A DNA stretch of 64,000 nt from Aerococcus agrisoli (GTDB lineage: Bacteria > Bacillota > Bacilli > Lactobacillales > Aerococcaceae), in assembly GCF_003797145.1 (NCBI RefSeq), contig NZ_RKMG01000002.1, forward strand, positions 93,712-157,711, given 5' to 3'. The notes below the pieces were generated by a model. It was given only the letters and a program-made list of their open reading frames with translations. It had not been told where the DNA came from and did not search any database. Positions 54,330 through 64,000 of the stretch are shown one piece after another; positions within the stretch are counted from its first letter, which is position 1, and each line of letters begins with the position of its first letter. Made by a program: the position numbers and the translations under genes.

Positions 54330-55586
54330 CTAGGCAATTTTTTCCCCAGCTTGGTCAAATAAATCTGGTTCAATTGAGTCATTGATTACAGCTTCGTTAA
54401 TCACAACTTTTGAAACATCATCGCGTGATGGAATTTCAAACATGATTTCTAACATTGCTTCTTCAATGATTGAACGCAATCCACGTGCACCTGTTTTACG
54501 GTCTAAAGCTTTTTGTGCAATCGCATCAAGCGCTTCGTCAGTAAAGCTTAATTCCACGTTATCCATCTTCAACAATTGTTGGTATTGTTTAACCAAAGCA
54601 TTCTTAGGTTGCGTCAAGATGTGTACCAAATCATCTTTGGTCAATTTATTCAAGTTAGCCATGATAGGCAGACGACCAATAAACTCTGGAATTAAACCAA
54701 ATGTTTGTAAGTCTTGAGGGATTGCATGTTGCATAATTGCATCGTTATCATTCAAGATACCATTTTTACCTGATTGACCAAAACCAATTACTTTTTCACC
54801 TAAACGTTCTTTAATAATTGGTTCGATACCATCAAAGGCACCACCTACGATAAATAGGATGTCAGTAGTATCCACTTGAATAAATTCTTGGTGTGGATGT
54901 TTACGACCACCTTGAGGCGGAATGTTTGCTTCAGTACCTTCTAAGATTTTCAGTAAAGCTTGTTGTACACCTTCACCTGAAACATCACGTGTAATCGATA
55001 CATTTTCAGATTTACGGGCAATCTTATCGATTTCATCCACGTAAATGATCCCTTTTTGCGCACGTTCTACATCAAAATCAGCAGCTTGCATCAATTTAAC
55101 AAGGATGTTTTCAACATCTTCACCTACATAACCAGCTTCGGTTAAAGTAGTCGCATCTGCAATCGCAAAAGGTACATCTAAAATACGCGCTAAGGTTTGG
55201 GCTAAGTAAGTCTTACCAGAACCAGTAGGGCCCATTAATAAGATATTACTCTTTTGTAGTGAAACGCCATCATCAGATGGGTTATGGTTTGAAGCGATAC
55301 GTTTGTAGTGGTTGTATACCGCTACTGACAAGGTTTTCTTCGCTTGATCTTGTCCAATCACGTAGTCGTCTAAAATTGCACGAATTTCAGTTGGTTTTGG
55401 TGGTTCCACCATTGTGTATGATTCTTGTCTTTCTTGGTTGGTTTCTTCATCTATAATTTCTTGGCATAAGGCCACACATTCATTACAAATATATACTCCA
55501 GGTCCAGCGATGATTTTATCTACTTCATCCTGAGACTTCCCACAAAAAGAACAGTGAATAGTTGTTTGTTCGTCATCGTTATACAT
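54330..55586 (-). CDS. clpX: ATP-dependent Clp protease ATP-binding subunit ClpX
   Basis: A 418-residue AAA+ unfoldase. The zinc-binding domain has CSFCGKS and CNECVALC (residues ~12-38), Walker A is GPTGSGKT, Walker [10 protein letters not shown], and the ClpP-binding loop is represented by IGFGQSG. The sensor region [11 protein letters not shown] is intact. It feeds substrates to ClpP (not in the window). Confidence 0.97.
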   Translation of the reverse strand: MYNDDEQTTIHCSFCGKSQDEVDKIIAGPGVYICNECVALCQEIIDEETNQERQESYTMVEPPKPTEIRAILDDYVIGQDQAKKTLSVAVYNHYKRIASNHNPSDDGVSLQKSNILLMGPTGSGKTYLAQTLARILDVPFAIADATTLTEAGYVGEDVENILVKLMQAADFDVERAQKGIIYVDEIDKIARKSENVSITRDVSGEGVQQALLKILEGTEANIPPQGGRKHPHQEFIQVDTTDILFIVGGAFDGIEPIIKERLGEKVIGFGQSGKNGILNDNDAIMQHAIPQDLQTFGLIPEFIGRLPIMANLNKLTKDDLVHILTQPKNALVKQYQQLLKMDNVELSFTDEALDAIAQKALDRKTGARGLRSIIEEAMLEIMFEIPSRDDVSKVVINEAVINDSIEPDLFDQAGEKIA

Positions 55587-55833
55587 TCTATCCGTTCTCC
55601 TTTCAGATTTTACATCACCTTATTGTGCCAAAATCTAGCCGTCAAGTCAATTTTAAAGCCCTATTTTGACCCATTTATAGGTGATTTGCTCTTATGAAAT
55701 TGATAAAAGCTTATGTAATTAATTTTAACACGTCATGATAAGAAAATAAAATTCCTGCTAGTATTTTAACACTGGTTATTTTATAATGTAAAACGATGTG
55801 TAAAAAGAACATTGAAAAGAAAAGGAGTTAGAT

Positions 55834-57027
55834 ATGAGTATTATTCGTGGAATAATCGGTCTTGCAATTATTGGACTTATTACTTGGTTATTGAGTAAAG
55901 ACCGTAAGAATGCCCGCTTCAAACAAGTAGGTATTTTATTAGTTATCATGTTTGTTTTCGCTTTTATTGGTTTACAAACAAGCTTTGGTATTGCCGTTTT
56001 AGAAGGAATTTCAGCTTTCTTTAACTGGTTGATTCTACAAGCAAATGGAGGAACACAATTCGTATTCGGTGAACAATCAACTGAATATGGCATTTTCTTC
56101 TTTAACGTTTTAATGCCAATCGTGTTTATCTCTGGTTTAATTGGTATCTTACAATATACAAAAGTATTACCAGTTGTAGCGAAATATGTAGGTAAAGCAT
56201 TGAACTTAATCACTGGTATGGGTGGTAATGAATCTTACGCCGCTACAATGATGGCAATGCTTGGTCAATCAAATGGTTTTATCAGTATTAAAAAATACAT
56301 GGATAAATTCTCACCCGACCAAATCTTCACTTTCTCTCTATTAGGTTTGTCATGTGTATCTGCAACAACAATTGCTTCATACATGCAAATGGTTGACGGT
56401 AAATTCGTAGTAGTAGCAATTCTATTAAACGTATTCGCTGCATTTATCGTTGTGTCATTAATGGCTCCTTATGATCCAAATGCTGTTCAAGTTGACTTCA
56501 ACCCAACAGAAGATATTGACGACAATACTGAAAAAGAAAACTTCTTTGCTGTATTAAGTGATTACATTTCAAGTGGTTTCCAAATTGCGCTTGCAATTGC
56601 AGGTTCATTAATCGGGTTTAACGCCTTGATTACTTTCCTAAACTCTCTTGCAACATTAGCATTTGGTATCGACTTTACAACAATTTTAGGCTACATCTTC
56701 TCACCTTTAGCATTAGTAATGGGTGTACCAACTGCTGACGCTGTTCATGCAGGTGCGATTATGGCTTCTAAATTGATCACAAATGAGTTTGTTGCCCTAG
56801 GCGAATTACAAACTGTCGCTGGTAGCTTATCTGCTAAAACATTAGCAATGATGTCTACATACGCTATTTCATTCTCAAACATTGGTACAATCGGTATGAT
56901 CATTGCCTCTGTAAAAATTATGAGTGGTGAACAAGCCAAAGTTGTTGCAAACAACACTGGTCGTTTAATCGTAGGTTCAGTAATTGTTTCAATGATTTCA
57001 GCTACAATTGTTGGTTTCTTCTTCTAA
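55834..57027 (+). CDS. nupC: Nucleoside transporter, NupC (CNT) family
   Basis: A 397-residue membrane protein of the concentrative nucleoside transporter family: FGEQSTEYGIFFFNVLMPIVFISG, GMGGNESYAATMMAMLGQSN and EFVALGELQ-like segments are conserved parts of the nucleoside and ion sites. About ten spans. AAAAGGAG stands before the ATG. The next gene is a nucleoside hydrolase, so the pair imports and cleaves nucleosides. Confidence 0.92.
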   Translation: MSIIRGIIGLAIIGLITWLLSKDRKNARFKQVGILLVIMFVFAFIGLQTSFGIAVLEGISAFFNWLILQANGGTQFVFGEQSTEYGIFFFNVLMPIVFISGLIGILQYTKVLPVVAKYVGKALNLITGMGGNESYAATMMAMLGQSNGFISIKKYMDKFSPDQIFTFSLLGLSCVSATTIASYMQMVDGKFVVVAILLNVFAAFIVVSLMAPYDPNAVQVDFNPTEDIDDNTEKENFFAVLSDYISSGFQIALAIAGSLIGFNALITFLNSLATLAFGIDFTTILGYIFSPLALVMGVPTADAVHAGAIMASKLITNEFVALGELQTVAGSLSAKTLAMMSTYAISFSNIGTIGMIIASVKIMSGEQAKVVANNTGRLIVGSVIVSMISATIVGFFF

Positions 57028-57067
57028 TAAGGGAATCGCATATTTCATTCAAATAAAAATTAATTTA

Positions 57068-57113
57068 AGGCATTGTGGTACTTTTTCTAGGAATTAGGCC
57101 CACAATGCCTTAT
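57068..57113 (+). terminator. 12-bp hairpin between transporter and hydrolase genes
   Basis: AAGGCATTGTGG pairs perfectly with CCACAATGCCTT around a ~22-base loop. No strong T run follows, so it is more likely an attenuator or mRNA-stabilising element separating expression of the two genes. Confidence 0.6.
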
Positions 57114-57164
57114 AATTTACCTATAGGTACACTTTAATGTACGGAAATTCTTAGGAGGTTTATA

Positions 57165-58103
57165 ATGAAATTAATTTTAGATTTTGATACAGGTATCGAT
57201 GACGCAATGGCAATTGCTTTGGCCTTAGGTGAAGAAAACGCCGAGGTTATTGGTATTACTTCAGTATTTGGTAACGCAGAAGTAGACAAATGTGTCCACA
57301 ATGCATCTGCAGTCCTTAAATTACTTAATCGTGAAGATATTCCAGTATTCCGTGGTGCATCTCACAAATTAGGTGATACTGAAGACTACGTTCAAGAACC
57401 TGCTTCAGGTATCTTCCATGGTCGTAATGGTTTAGGTAATATTGAACTACCTGCTGGTAACAATATTTCAGACCAAGATGCCATTGACTTCATTATCGAA
57501 TCTGCTAATAAATATGAAGATGAATTAATTTTAGTAACAACTGGTCCTTTAACAAATGCTGCATTAGCCATTCAAAAAGATTTACCGGCTATGCAAAAAA
57601 TTAAAGGTATCGTATCTATGGGTGGTGCCCTAACTGTTCCTGGTAATGTTAGTCCTTTTGCTGAAGCAAACTTCTGGAAAGACTCTGAAGCGAATAATGT
57701 AGTATTCGACTCTGGTTTACCAATTAAAGTCATCGGTTTAGACGTTACATTACGTACACTAATTACTGATACTGATATTGAACCTTGGAAAGAGATTTCT
57801 GAAGCTGGTAAAACATTCCACGAAATCGTTACTTACTACTTCAAAGCTTACGCAAACTCATATGAAGATTTAACTGGATGTGCCCTACACGATCCATTAG
57901 CTGTTTCAGTGGCTTTAAACAGTGACTGGGTAACAGGTGAAACCTTCCGCATTAAGAGCTTGTACGACGAACAACAAGGTCGCTTAGTACAAGACCAAGC
58001 AGCCCTAAACCGTGGTGAAACACCTAACGTGTTCGTTGCCCTAGGTGTAGATGCAGAAGCATACAACAAACACTTCTTAGAAACAATCAAAAAAGCTTTC
58101 TAA
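57165..58103 (+). CDS. Ribonucleoside (inosine-uridine type) hydrolase
   Basis: A 312-residue nucleoside hydrolase. The calcium-binding motif DFDTGIDDA at the N-terminus, VTTGPLTNAALAI and the late CALHDPLAV with the catalytic His are present. It splits nucleosides into ribose and base. It begins at ATG 57165 behind TAGGAGG and works with the transporter upstream. Confidence 0.93.
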   Translation: MKLILDFDTGIDDAMAIALALGEENAEVIGITSVFGNAEVDKCVHNASAVLKLLNREDIPVFRGASHKLGDTEDYVQEPASGIFHGRNGLGNIELPAGNNISDQDAIDFIIESANKYEDELILVTTGPLTNAALAIQKDLPAMQKIKGIVSMGGALTVPGNVSPFAEANFWKDSEANNVVFDSGLPIKVIGLDVTLRTLITDTDIEPWKEISEAGKTFHEIVTYYFKAYANSYEDLTGCALHDPLAVSVALNSDWVTGETFRIKSLYDEQQGRLVQDQAALNRGETPNVFVALGVDAEAYNKHFLETIKKAF

Positions 58104-58112
58104 TTCAGGATC

Positions 58113-58155
58113 CAAAAAAACACTGTTGAGACAAAAATCTCAACAGTGTTTTTGT
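58113..58155 (+). terminator. Terminator after the nucleoside hydrolase gene
   Basis: AACACTGTTGAG pairs with CTCAACAGTGTT, followed by TTTTG. The 12-bp stem and T run make a standard terminator; A-rich flanks allow it to work on the other strand too. Confidence 0.9.
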
Positions 58156-58189
58156 TTACCCAATATGGTGAAAGTGTTAGTTCTATATA

Positions 58190-58230
58190 AAAAAGACCAG
58201 GACATGTTTGCACATATCCTGGTCTTTCAT
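58190..58230 (-). terminator. Terminator after tig
   Basis: AAAGACCAGGA...pairs with its complement (TCCTGGTCTTT) around CATGTTTGCACATA, with a T run on the minus strand. It ends the trigger factor gene. Confidence 0.85.
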
Positions 58231-58246
58231 TTGTTTTGAGAATAAA

Positions 58247-59530
58247 TTACGCTTCTTCTACTGCAGTTTCAGTGATTAAGTCCATTGCTTTTTTCAAAGC
58301 GATGTCGTTTTTCAACATATCTTCAGTAACAACGTTTTTCACTTCTTCAACAGTCATGCCGTAAGTTTCAGCTAATGTAGCGATTTCTTTTTCTACATCT
58401 TCAACTTCAGCAGTGATGTTTTCATCTTTAACGATTTGTTCAAGGATTAAGTTAGTTTTCACACGAGTGTCAGCATCTTGTTCAAATTGGTGATGTAAGT
58501 CTGCTTCAGTAGTACCAGTTAATTGGTAGTACATTTCTGGTGAAATACCTGAACGTTGCATTTCGTTTAAGTAATGTTCCATTTGACGGTGAACTTCTTC
58601 GTGAACCATTTCGTGTGGTAAATCAGCGATTTCAGCATTTTCTACTGCTTTACGTAACGCTTCTTCTTCACGAGCTTCTTTAGCTGCAGCTTCTTTTTGT
58701 TCTGCAATTTGTTTACGGTATTTTTCTTTTAATTCGTCTAAAGTTTCAACTTCATCGTCAACATCTTTAGCGAATTCGTCGTCTAATTCAGGAACTTCTT
58801 TTGTTTTAACTTCATGAACTTTAACTTTGAATACTGCATCTTGACCAGCTAATTCTTCAGCTTGGTATTCAGCAGGGAAAGTTACGTTAACTTCAACTTC
58901 GTCGCCTTCTTTAGTACCAACTAATTGGTCTTCGAAGCCTGGGATGAATGAGTTAGATCCTAATTCTAATGAATGGTTTTCACCTTTACCACCGGCAAAA
59001 GCTTCACCATCTTTGAATCCTTCAAAGTCAATAACTACTGTATCGCCTTCTTCAGCTGCGCCGTCTTTTAAAGCTAATTCGCTTAAGTTAAAACGAGCTG
59101 ATTCTAGACGTTCGTTGATTTCTTCTTCAGAAACTTCAACATCTTGTTTAGATACTGTTAAGTCTTTGTATTGACCTAATTTAACTTCTGGTTTAGTAGC
59201 AACGTATGCTAATAATTTCCAGTCTTCGCCTTTGTTAGCTGATTCAATATCAAAGCGAGGTTGTACAACGATTTCTAAACCTGATTCTTCAACAGCTTTA
59301 GTGTAAGCTTCTGGAAGAACAATGTTTACTGCATCTTCGATCAATGATTGTTCACCAAACATTTTCACGAACATTTGATAGTTGATTTTCCCTTTACGGA
59401 AACCTGGGATAGTTACATCTTTTTTCACACGGTTGAAAGCTTGTTTCAATGCTTTATCTGCATCTTCTTTAGCAACTGTGAAATGTAAGATACCTTCGTT
59501 TGTTGATGTTTGTTCATAATTTACTGACAT
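58247..59530 (-). CDS. tig: Trigger factor
   Basis: A 427-residue ribosome-associated chaperone. The N-terminal ribosome-binding signature is seen around PGFRKGKINYQMF, the PPIase (FKBP-like) domain at about 150-245 (VVIDFEGFKDGEAFAGG), and the C-terminal arms are highly charged and helical. Length normal. It is read convergently with the nucleoside operon. Confidence 0.96.
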   Translation of the reverse strand: MSVNYEQTSTNEGILHFTVAKEDADKALKQAFNRVKKDVTIPGFRKGKINYQMFVKMFGEQSLIEDAVNIVLPEAYTKAVEESGLEIVVQPRFDIESANKGEDWKLLAYVATKPEVKLGQYKDLTVSKQDVEVSEEEINERLESARFNLSELALKDGAAEEGDTVVIDFEGFKDGEAFAGGKGENHSLELGSNSFIPGFEDQLVGTKEGDEVEVNVTFPAEYQAEELAGQDAVFKVKVHEVKTKEVPELDDEFAKDVDDEVETLDELKEKYRKQIAEQKEAAAKEAREEEALRKAVENAEIADLPHEMVHEEVHRQMEHYLNEMQRSGISPEMYYQLTGTTEADLHHQFEQDADTRVKTNLILEQIVKDENITAEVEDVEKEIATLAETYGMTVEEVKNVVTEDMLKNDIALKKAMDLITETAVEEA

Positions 59531-59799
59531 TTAATATTCCCCTAACGTTTGATATATTTACTATTGATTACGATATTTGCGTAATCCTAACATCATAAAA
59601 TACTACACTAAATCCGTTGAATTGTCTAGTTATTGAGCAAAAATGACCACCTTTCATCCTATTTAAGGAATTCCCCTTCTACAAATCTCACTTTTCTTAT
59701 TTTTATGTTAAATTAATTATGTAAAACTATTCTATTAGTAGAAAATACGCTAAAATAAAGTAAATATGGACAATCATGCCATATCTGAAGGAGGACATC

Positions 59800-60426
59800 A
59801 TGCGGTATCCAAATGGTAAAATTTACCAAGCACAAACGCAACATGATTTACCTAAGATACGAAAAGGTAAAACAACTTTTTCCAACCGTGGGATGAAATT
59901 GGAAGATATGATCAATCATACAAACAAGTGGTATCTCTTGCATGATAAAGCTGTCATCCATAAAAAGCCTACACCAATCCAAGTTGTTACGGTCGACTAT
60001 CCAAAACGAAGTCGTGCCGTTATAAAGGAAGCCTACTATAAAGTAGCTTCGACAACCGATTATAATGGCGTGTATAAGGGTAAATACATTGATTTTGAGG
60101 CGAAACAAACGAACCTTAAAAACACTTTTCCCCTGCACAATATCCATCAACATCAAATTGACCACATGAAGCAATGTTTGCACCATGGTGGCATTTGTTT
60201 TGTGCTTTTTTTATTTAAGGCGAGAAATGAAGCCTATGTATACCCTATTCGCGCTTTACTTGAAGATTGGCAAGCCTTTTTAGCCAAAGAAATGACGGCT
60301 ATTCCGCTTGAACGTGTTCAAAGTGAAGGCATGCTGGTTGAGATGGGTTATCAACCACAGCTGGATTACTTAAAAGCAGTTGATCAATTGATTCTAATGG
60401 AAGAAAAATTAGGTAATAATCTTTAA
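59800..60426 (+). CDS. recU: Holliday junction resolvase RecU
   Basis: Start set at ATG 59800 (MRYPNGKIYQ), with AAGGAGGA upstream; an earlier ATG at 59776 is less likely. The 208-residue protein has the N-terminal stalk, the nuclease core GVYKGKYIDFEAKQT with catalytic Asp, Glu and Lys, and FPLHNIHQHQIDHM. It resolves recombination junctions. The adjacent class A PBP gene is the usual partner in Firmicutes. Confidence 0.95.
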   Translation: MRYPNGKIYQAQTQHDLPKIRKGKTTFSNRGMKLEDMINHTNKWYLLHDKAVIHKKPTPIQVVTVDYPKRSRAVIKEAYYKVASTTDYNGVYKGKYIDFEAKQTNLKNTFPLHNIHQHQIDHMKQCLHHGGICFVLFLFKARNEAYVYPIRALLEDWQAFLAKEMTAIPLERVQSEGMLVEMGYQPQLDYLKAVDQLILMEEKLGNNL

Positions 60427-60446
60427 AGAAAGTAGGATTGAGTAAA

Positions 60447-62864
60447 ATGACTCAGGAACAAAATTCTAGACGACGAAGCCAAAATTCATCTTCGTCGAAT
60501 CGTAAGAAAAAACGCAATAATAAACGAGGTATGGCTTTATGGAAGAAGATTCTGATTGCCCTATTTAGTTTAGGTGTAATTGTTGCAGTTGCCCTATCTT
60601 TTGTCGCATATAGTTGGGTGAAAGATGCACCAACGATTGCTGAGGAAGACTTATACGGTACGATTGCTTCAAGTATCTATGATAGTGAAGGTAATGTTGT
60701 ATATGAAACCAGTAAAAATGAGCGGACGATTGTTTCCGAAGAAGATATTTCACAACAAACTTTCGATGCTGTAACGTCAATTGAAGACCAACGCTTTTTA
60801 GAGCATAACGGTTTTGACCCTATCCGTATTGTGGGTTCATTCATCGCCAACTTAAAAGCTGGAGGTATTGCCCAAGGTGGTTCAACCTTAACGCAACAAT
60901 TGGTTAAACTAACTGCCTTCTCTACCAATGAATCTGATCAATCTTACAAACGTAAAGTGCAAGAAATTTGGTTGGCTATCCAATTAGAACAAGAATACTC
61001 TAAACAAGAAATTTTTGAATTATATATTAATAAAGTCTATATGGCTAATGGGGTTTACGGTATCGGTACAGCTTCCGAAGTATATTATGGTAAACCATTA
61101 AATGAATTATCCTTAGCACAGACTGCCCTCTTAACCGGAATGCCACAAGCACCGAATGCTTATGATCCATATACCGATCCTGAAGCTGCTAAAGAACGTC
61201 GTGATTTAGTCTTACAAGCCATGTTGGAAAATGAAAAAATTACCCAAGAAGAATATGACACTGCTGTCGCTACACCTATCGATGATGGATTATTAGAAAT
61301 TTCGACTGATGATACGGCGCAATCTGAAACAGATATTATGTTAGATGCTTACGTTCAACAAGTAGCTGCAGATGTTGAGGATGCAGGCTATGACATGTAC
61401 TCAGATGGTTTACAAATCCATACATACTTAGACATGGATGCAATGACTGAAATGTACAACACCATCCAAGATGAAGAAGGTCTATATTTCACAGATGATA
61501 ATATGCAAGCTGCTGCTTCATTAGTAGACACACAAACTGGTCATATCCTGGCCTTATTTGGTGGACGTAACCAAGAAACCTTATTATCTTATAACCGTGC
61601 CACAGAATTAGATCGAAGTGTTGGTTCATCTATTAAACCTTTCGCTGATTATGCACCAGCAATTGAATACTTAAACTATTCAACTGAATCATCTATCGTC
61701 GATGAAGAACATACTTTCTCTGATGGTACTGAAATTAACAACTACGACTTAACCTATATGGGTACGATGACCATACGTCAAGCCTTAATCGGTTCTCGTA
61801 ATATTCCTGCCTTGAAATTATTCCAAGAAGTAGGTGCAGAAAACGTTACTGAATTCTTATCTAAACTAGGCATTACCTTAAATGATGGTGCCGGTGCTTA
61901 TGAATCAAACGCCATTGGTGGGGAAATTACGCCATTACAATTGAGTGCTGCCTATGCAACATTAGGGAACTATGGTACGTATAACCAACCGCGTGCTGTG
62001 GATTACTTCGAAACAATCGATGGTACAAAAGTGACCGTTGATGCAGAATCAACTCAAGCAATGGAAGATTCAACCGCTTATATGGTAACCGATATGTTGA
62101 AAGATAACTTTACGGATACTTCATATGGTTTATCTACAAGCTACCACACAGCTGGATTAGCTGAAGCTGGTAAATCTGGTACAACCAACTATACAGAAGA
62201 TCAATTAGCTGAGTTGGGCGTTACCGAAAGTGCGGTACCAGATACCTGGATGAGTGGTTATACAACTGACTATGCCCTATCTATCTGGACGGGTTATGAT
62301 AACCAATTCTCAACTGATGAAGTTGGTTACCTTGATGGTTCCGAAAAATATATCGTGAATTACCTATACCAAGATCTAATGGGCTACCTGTCAACAACAG
62401 CAGATAATGCTGACTGGGTACAACCTGACTCTGTACATGAAGTGAAATTAATTGAGGACGCTGTACCAACTGAATTCCCAACATCATCTACACCTTATGC
62501 AAATATCATCACTGGTTTAGCGAATGATGATTTATACGCAGACTTCCAAGACTGGTTAGCATCCGGAAATTCAATCGCAACTTCAGCAAGTTCAAGTTCA
62601 GCGGTATCCAGATCTTCAGTGATTTCATCATCTAGTTCATCTGTAAGCTCTTCTTCAAGCTCAGTAGTTTCTTCTAGCGAAGAATCAAGCTCATCAGCAG
62701 TTGAATCTAGTTCAAGTTCTGAAAGCTCTGCTGTAGAATCGTCTAGTTCAATAGAAACGCCAGCAACGAGCGAAACAACATCTAGCGCTCCTGCGACATC
62801 TTCTAGTACACCAACGACAACGACACCTACAGAAAGTTCAACACCTGTTGACCCCGCTGCTTAA
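60447..62864 (+). CDS. pbp1A: Class A penicillin-binding protein (PBP1A)
   Basis: An 805-residue bifunctional cell-wall synthase; ATG 60447 preferred over TTG 60438. A basic cytoplasmic tail is followed by one membrane span (about residues 30-55). The glycosyltransferase domain has EDQRFLEHNGFDP and QGGSTLTQQLVK. The transpeptidase has SVGSSIKPF (SxxK), SRN in IGSRNIPAL and KSGTTN. The last ~95 residues are a low-complexity Ser/Thr/Pro-rich tail. It is the downstream partner of recU. Confidence 0.95.
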   Translation: MTQEQNSRRRSQNSSSSNRKKKRNNKRGMALWKKILIALFSLGVIVAVALSFVAYSWVKDAPTIAEEDLYGTIASSIYDSEGNVVYETSKNERTIVSEEDISQQTFDAVTSIEDQRFLEHNGFDPIRIVGSFIANLKAGGIAQGGSTLTQQLVKLTAFSTNESDQSYKRKVQEIWLAIQLEQEYSKQEIFELYINKVYMANGVYGIGTASEVYYGKPLNELSLAQTALLTGMPQAPNAYDPYTDPEAAKERRDLVLQAMLENEKITQEEYDTAVATPIDDGLLEISTDDTAQSETDIMLDAYVQQVAADVEDAGYDMYSDGLQIHTYLDMDAMTEMYNTIQDEEGLYFTDDNMQAAASLVDTQTGHILALFGGRNQETLLSYNRATELDRSVGSSIKPFADYAPAIEYLNYSTESSIVDEEHTFSDGTEINNYDLTYMGTMTIRQALIGSRNIPALKLFQEVGAENVTEFLSKLGITLNDGAGAYESNAIGGEITPLQLSAAYATLGNYGTYNQPRAVDYFETIDGTKVTVDAESTQAMEDSTAYMVTDMLKDNFTDTSYGLSTSYHTAGLAEAGKSGTTNYTEDQLAELGVTESAVPDTWMSGYTTDYALSIWTGYDNQFSTDEVGYLDGSEKYIVNYLYQDLMGYLSTTADNADWVQPDSVHEVKLIEDAVPTEFPTSSTPYANIITGLANDDLYADFQDWLASGNSIATSASSSSAVSRSSVISSSSSSVSSSSSSVVSSSEESSSSAVESSSSSESSAVESSSSIETPATSETTSSAPATSSSTPTTTTPTESSTPVDPAA

Positions 62865-62879
62865 TGCAATATAAAAATA

Positions 62880-62932
62880 GGAGTGACCACCTTGATAGCC
62901 TTTAAGCTATCAGGGTGGTCACTCCTTTTTCG
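62880..62932 (+). terminator. Strong terminator after the PBP gene
   Basis: A stem of about 20 bp (GGAGTGACCACC ... GGTGGTCACTCC, with GATAGC pairing GCTATC further in) followed by TTTTT. It ends the recU-PBP transcript. Confidence 0.92.
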
Positions 62933-62994
62933 TTGTCAGAATGACTTTGAATCACTATAATAATGACATATCAGAATATTAATGGAGGATTTTT

Positions 62995-63954
62995 ATGTTT
63001 TCAGTAGACACTTATGATACAACAAGCATTCCCTCAGCCTCGCCAGATCGTCCGTTTATTCCTGTCTATGCCTGGCAAACTGCTGAGCATCCCAAAGCAA
63101 TTATCCATATCGTACACGGTATGTCTGAATTTGGTGGCCGTTACAAAAAAGTGGCCCAATCCTTTTTACAACAAAATTATTTAGTCCTTGCCCATGACCA
63201 TATTGGCCATGGGGGGACAGCCAAAGAAGCAAACCGACTTGGCTACTTTGGTACCAATCATGCCGACGAAATCATGGTGGAAGATTTGCATCGTGTCGTA
63301 GAGGCGACAAGAAAGAAATACCCTAACCTACCCTATTTTGTCCTAGGACATTCCATGGGTGCCTATATTACCCGTCTATACTTGGGTAAACATAGCCAAG
63401 AAATCGATGGCGTCCTACTAAGCGGTACCAATACCAATAGCCCTTTGTACGCAACAGGTGCAGCGCTCGCACCAATTTTAAACACTATCCATCCCCAAGC
63501 CTATAACTACTATATTCACCAAAAATTATTTGGTACCGGGCTAAGCGATGACCCTCTGGTTAGTGAATCTTTCCCAGATTATTGGTATCCACCAAAAGAC
63601 GGTCAAACACACGATTGGCCATTGGTCGGCTTTGTTTTTACCAATAATGGTTTTGCTGAATTGGTGAAAATAGCACACAAGGCAACCGTACCTTCATGGT
63701 TAAATAACATTCGCCGTGATTTACCAATAGCCATTATCGCCGGACGTAAGGATCCCTTAATTGATGGCGGCAAAGAGACACACAAATTAGCCAAACAATT
63801 TACACGTGCCAAATTCGAAGATGTTTCTATTATGATGTTCGAAAACCGTGGTCATGAATGTATGATGTATGGCAATACAAAACCAGTTTACGCACTCATC
63901 AACAAATGGTTAACTAAACAAATGAAAACCTCTATGCGTAACCTCAATAACTAA
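62995..63954 (+). CDS. Alpha/beta hydrolase (lysophospholipase / monoacylglycerol lipase-like)
   Basis: A 319-residue alpha/beta hydrolase with the nucleophile serine in FVLGHSMGAYIT, an oxyanion HG motif in IHIVHGMSEFGGRY, an acidic residue region in IIAGRKDPLIDGG and the histidine in ENRGHECMMYG. It resembles lysophospholipase/monoglyceride lipase proteins of Firmicutes. AATGGAGG precedes the ATG. The natural substrate cannot be told from sequence. Confidence 0.87.
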   Translation: MFSVDTYDTTSIPSASPDRPFIPVYAWQTAEHPKAIIHIVHGMSEFGGRYKKVAQSFLQQNYLVLAHDHIGHGGTAKEANRLGYFGTNHADEIMVEDLHRVVEATRKKYPNLPYFVLGHSMGAYITRLYLGKHSQEIDGVLLSGTNTNSPLYATGAALAPILNTIHPQAYNYYIHQKLFGTGLSDDPLVSESFPDYWYPPKDGQTHDWPLVGFVFTNNGFAELVKIAHKATVPSWLNNIRRDLPIAIIAGRKDPLIDGGKETHKLAKQFTRAKFEDVSIMMFENRGHECMMYGNTKPVYALINKWLTKQMKTSMRNLNN

Positions 63955-64000
63955 CAAAAAAGCGTATGACCAAAATCATTGTAGAGGCCCCCAAAAGTTA

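Overview
The window comes from a low-GC Gram-positive bacterium of the order Lactobacillales. This rests on the gene content: a linked rpoD-dnaG pair, clpX next to engB/ysxC, recU next to a class A penicillin-binding protein, two cellobiose/lactose-type PTS operons, and T-box control of amino-acid genes. The family is an inference; Aerococcaceae or a relative would fit, but I cannot prove it. Bases 1 to about 32,720 are the right-hand part of a siphovirus-type prophage whose left end (lysis genes and the other attachment site) lies outside the window. The rest is ordinary chromosome.

Prophage, reading leftwards on the minus strand from the switch at about 30,000. Two convergent switch promoters (29,939-30,126) separate the rightward lysogeny genes (CI-like repressor, ImmA-like protease, a membrane protein, the integrase and a candidate attR) from the leftward early genes (Cro-like protein, DUF771 protein, small proteins). 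Next come replication and recombination genes (coiled-coil ATPase, Sak4-like ATPase, DUF669 SSB-like protein, SF2 helicase, primase-helicase), a repeat-rich non-coding stretch that may be the replication origin, small middle genes, RusA, a NrdH-like redoxin and a RinA/ArpU-type late activator. The late block follows: a large structured non-coding region, an HNH nuclease, a GC-rich candidate cos region, both terminase subunits, portal, ClpP-like protease, capsid, connectors, tail tube, tail chaperones with a -1 frameshift, tape measure, distal tail protein and the start of the tail-tip protein. Two plus-strand cassettes interrupt this minus-strand programme: a DUF4145 gene (21,724-22,404), and a group I intron-like RNA followed by two small open frames (28,431-29,229).

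Chromosome. An arginine operon, argB-argF-argC-argJ-argD, reads leftwards from two tandem T-box leaders that both appear to have the Arg specifier CGC. Upstream of it is a carbohydrate region. One operon encodes a PRD/PTS regulator, IIB, IIA, 6-phospho-beta-glucosidase and a 6-phosphogluconate dehydrogenase-like protein; a second encodes IIC, 6-phospho-beta-glucosidase and IIB; an AraC-type regulator lies beside them. The promoters of the two operons share the same operator/cre/-35/-10 layout. An Mga-like regulator broken by one in-frame stop follows. Housekeeping genes fill the rest: rpoD, dnaG, engB, clpX, a nucleoside transporter and nucleoside hydrolase, tig, recU, a class A PBP and an alpha/beta hydrolase.

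The items I would look at first are the roughly 690-nt structured RNA at 15,858-16,542, which resembles the large ornate phage RNAs (GOLLD/ROOL) in size, setting and host group, and the group I intron core at 28,438-28,724 in an unusual place on the strand opposite the early operon.
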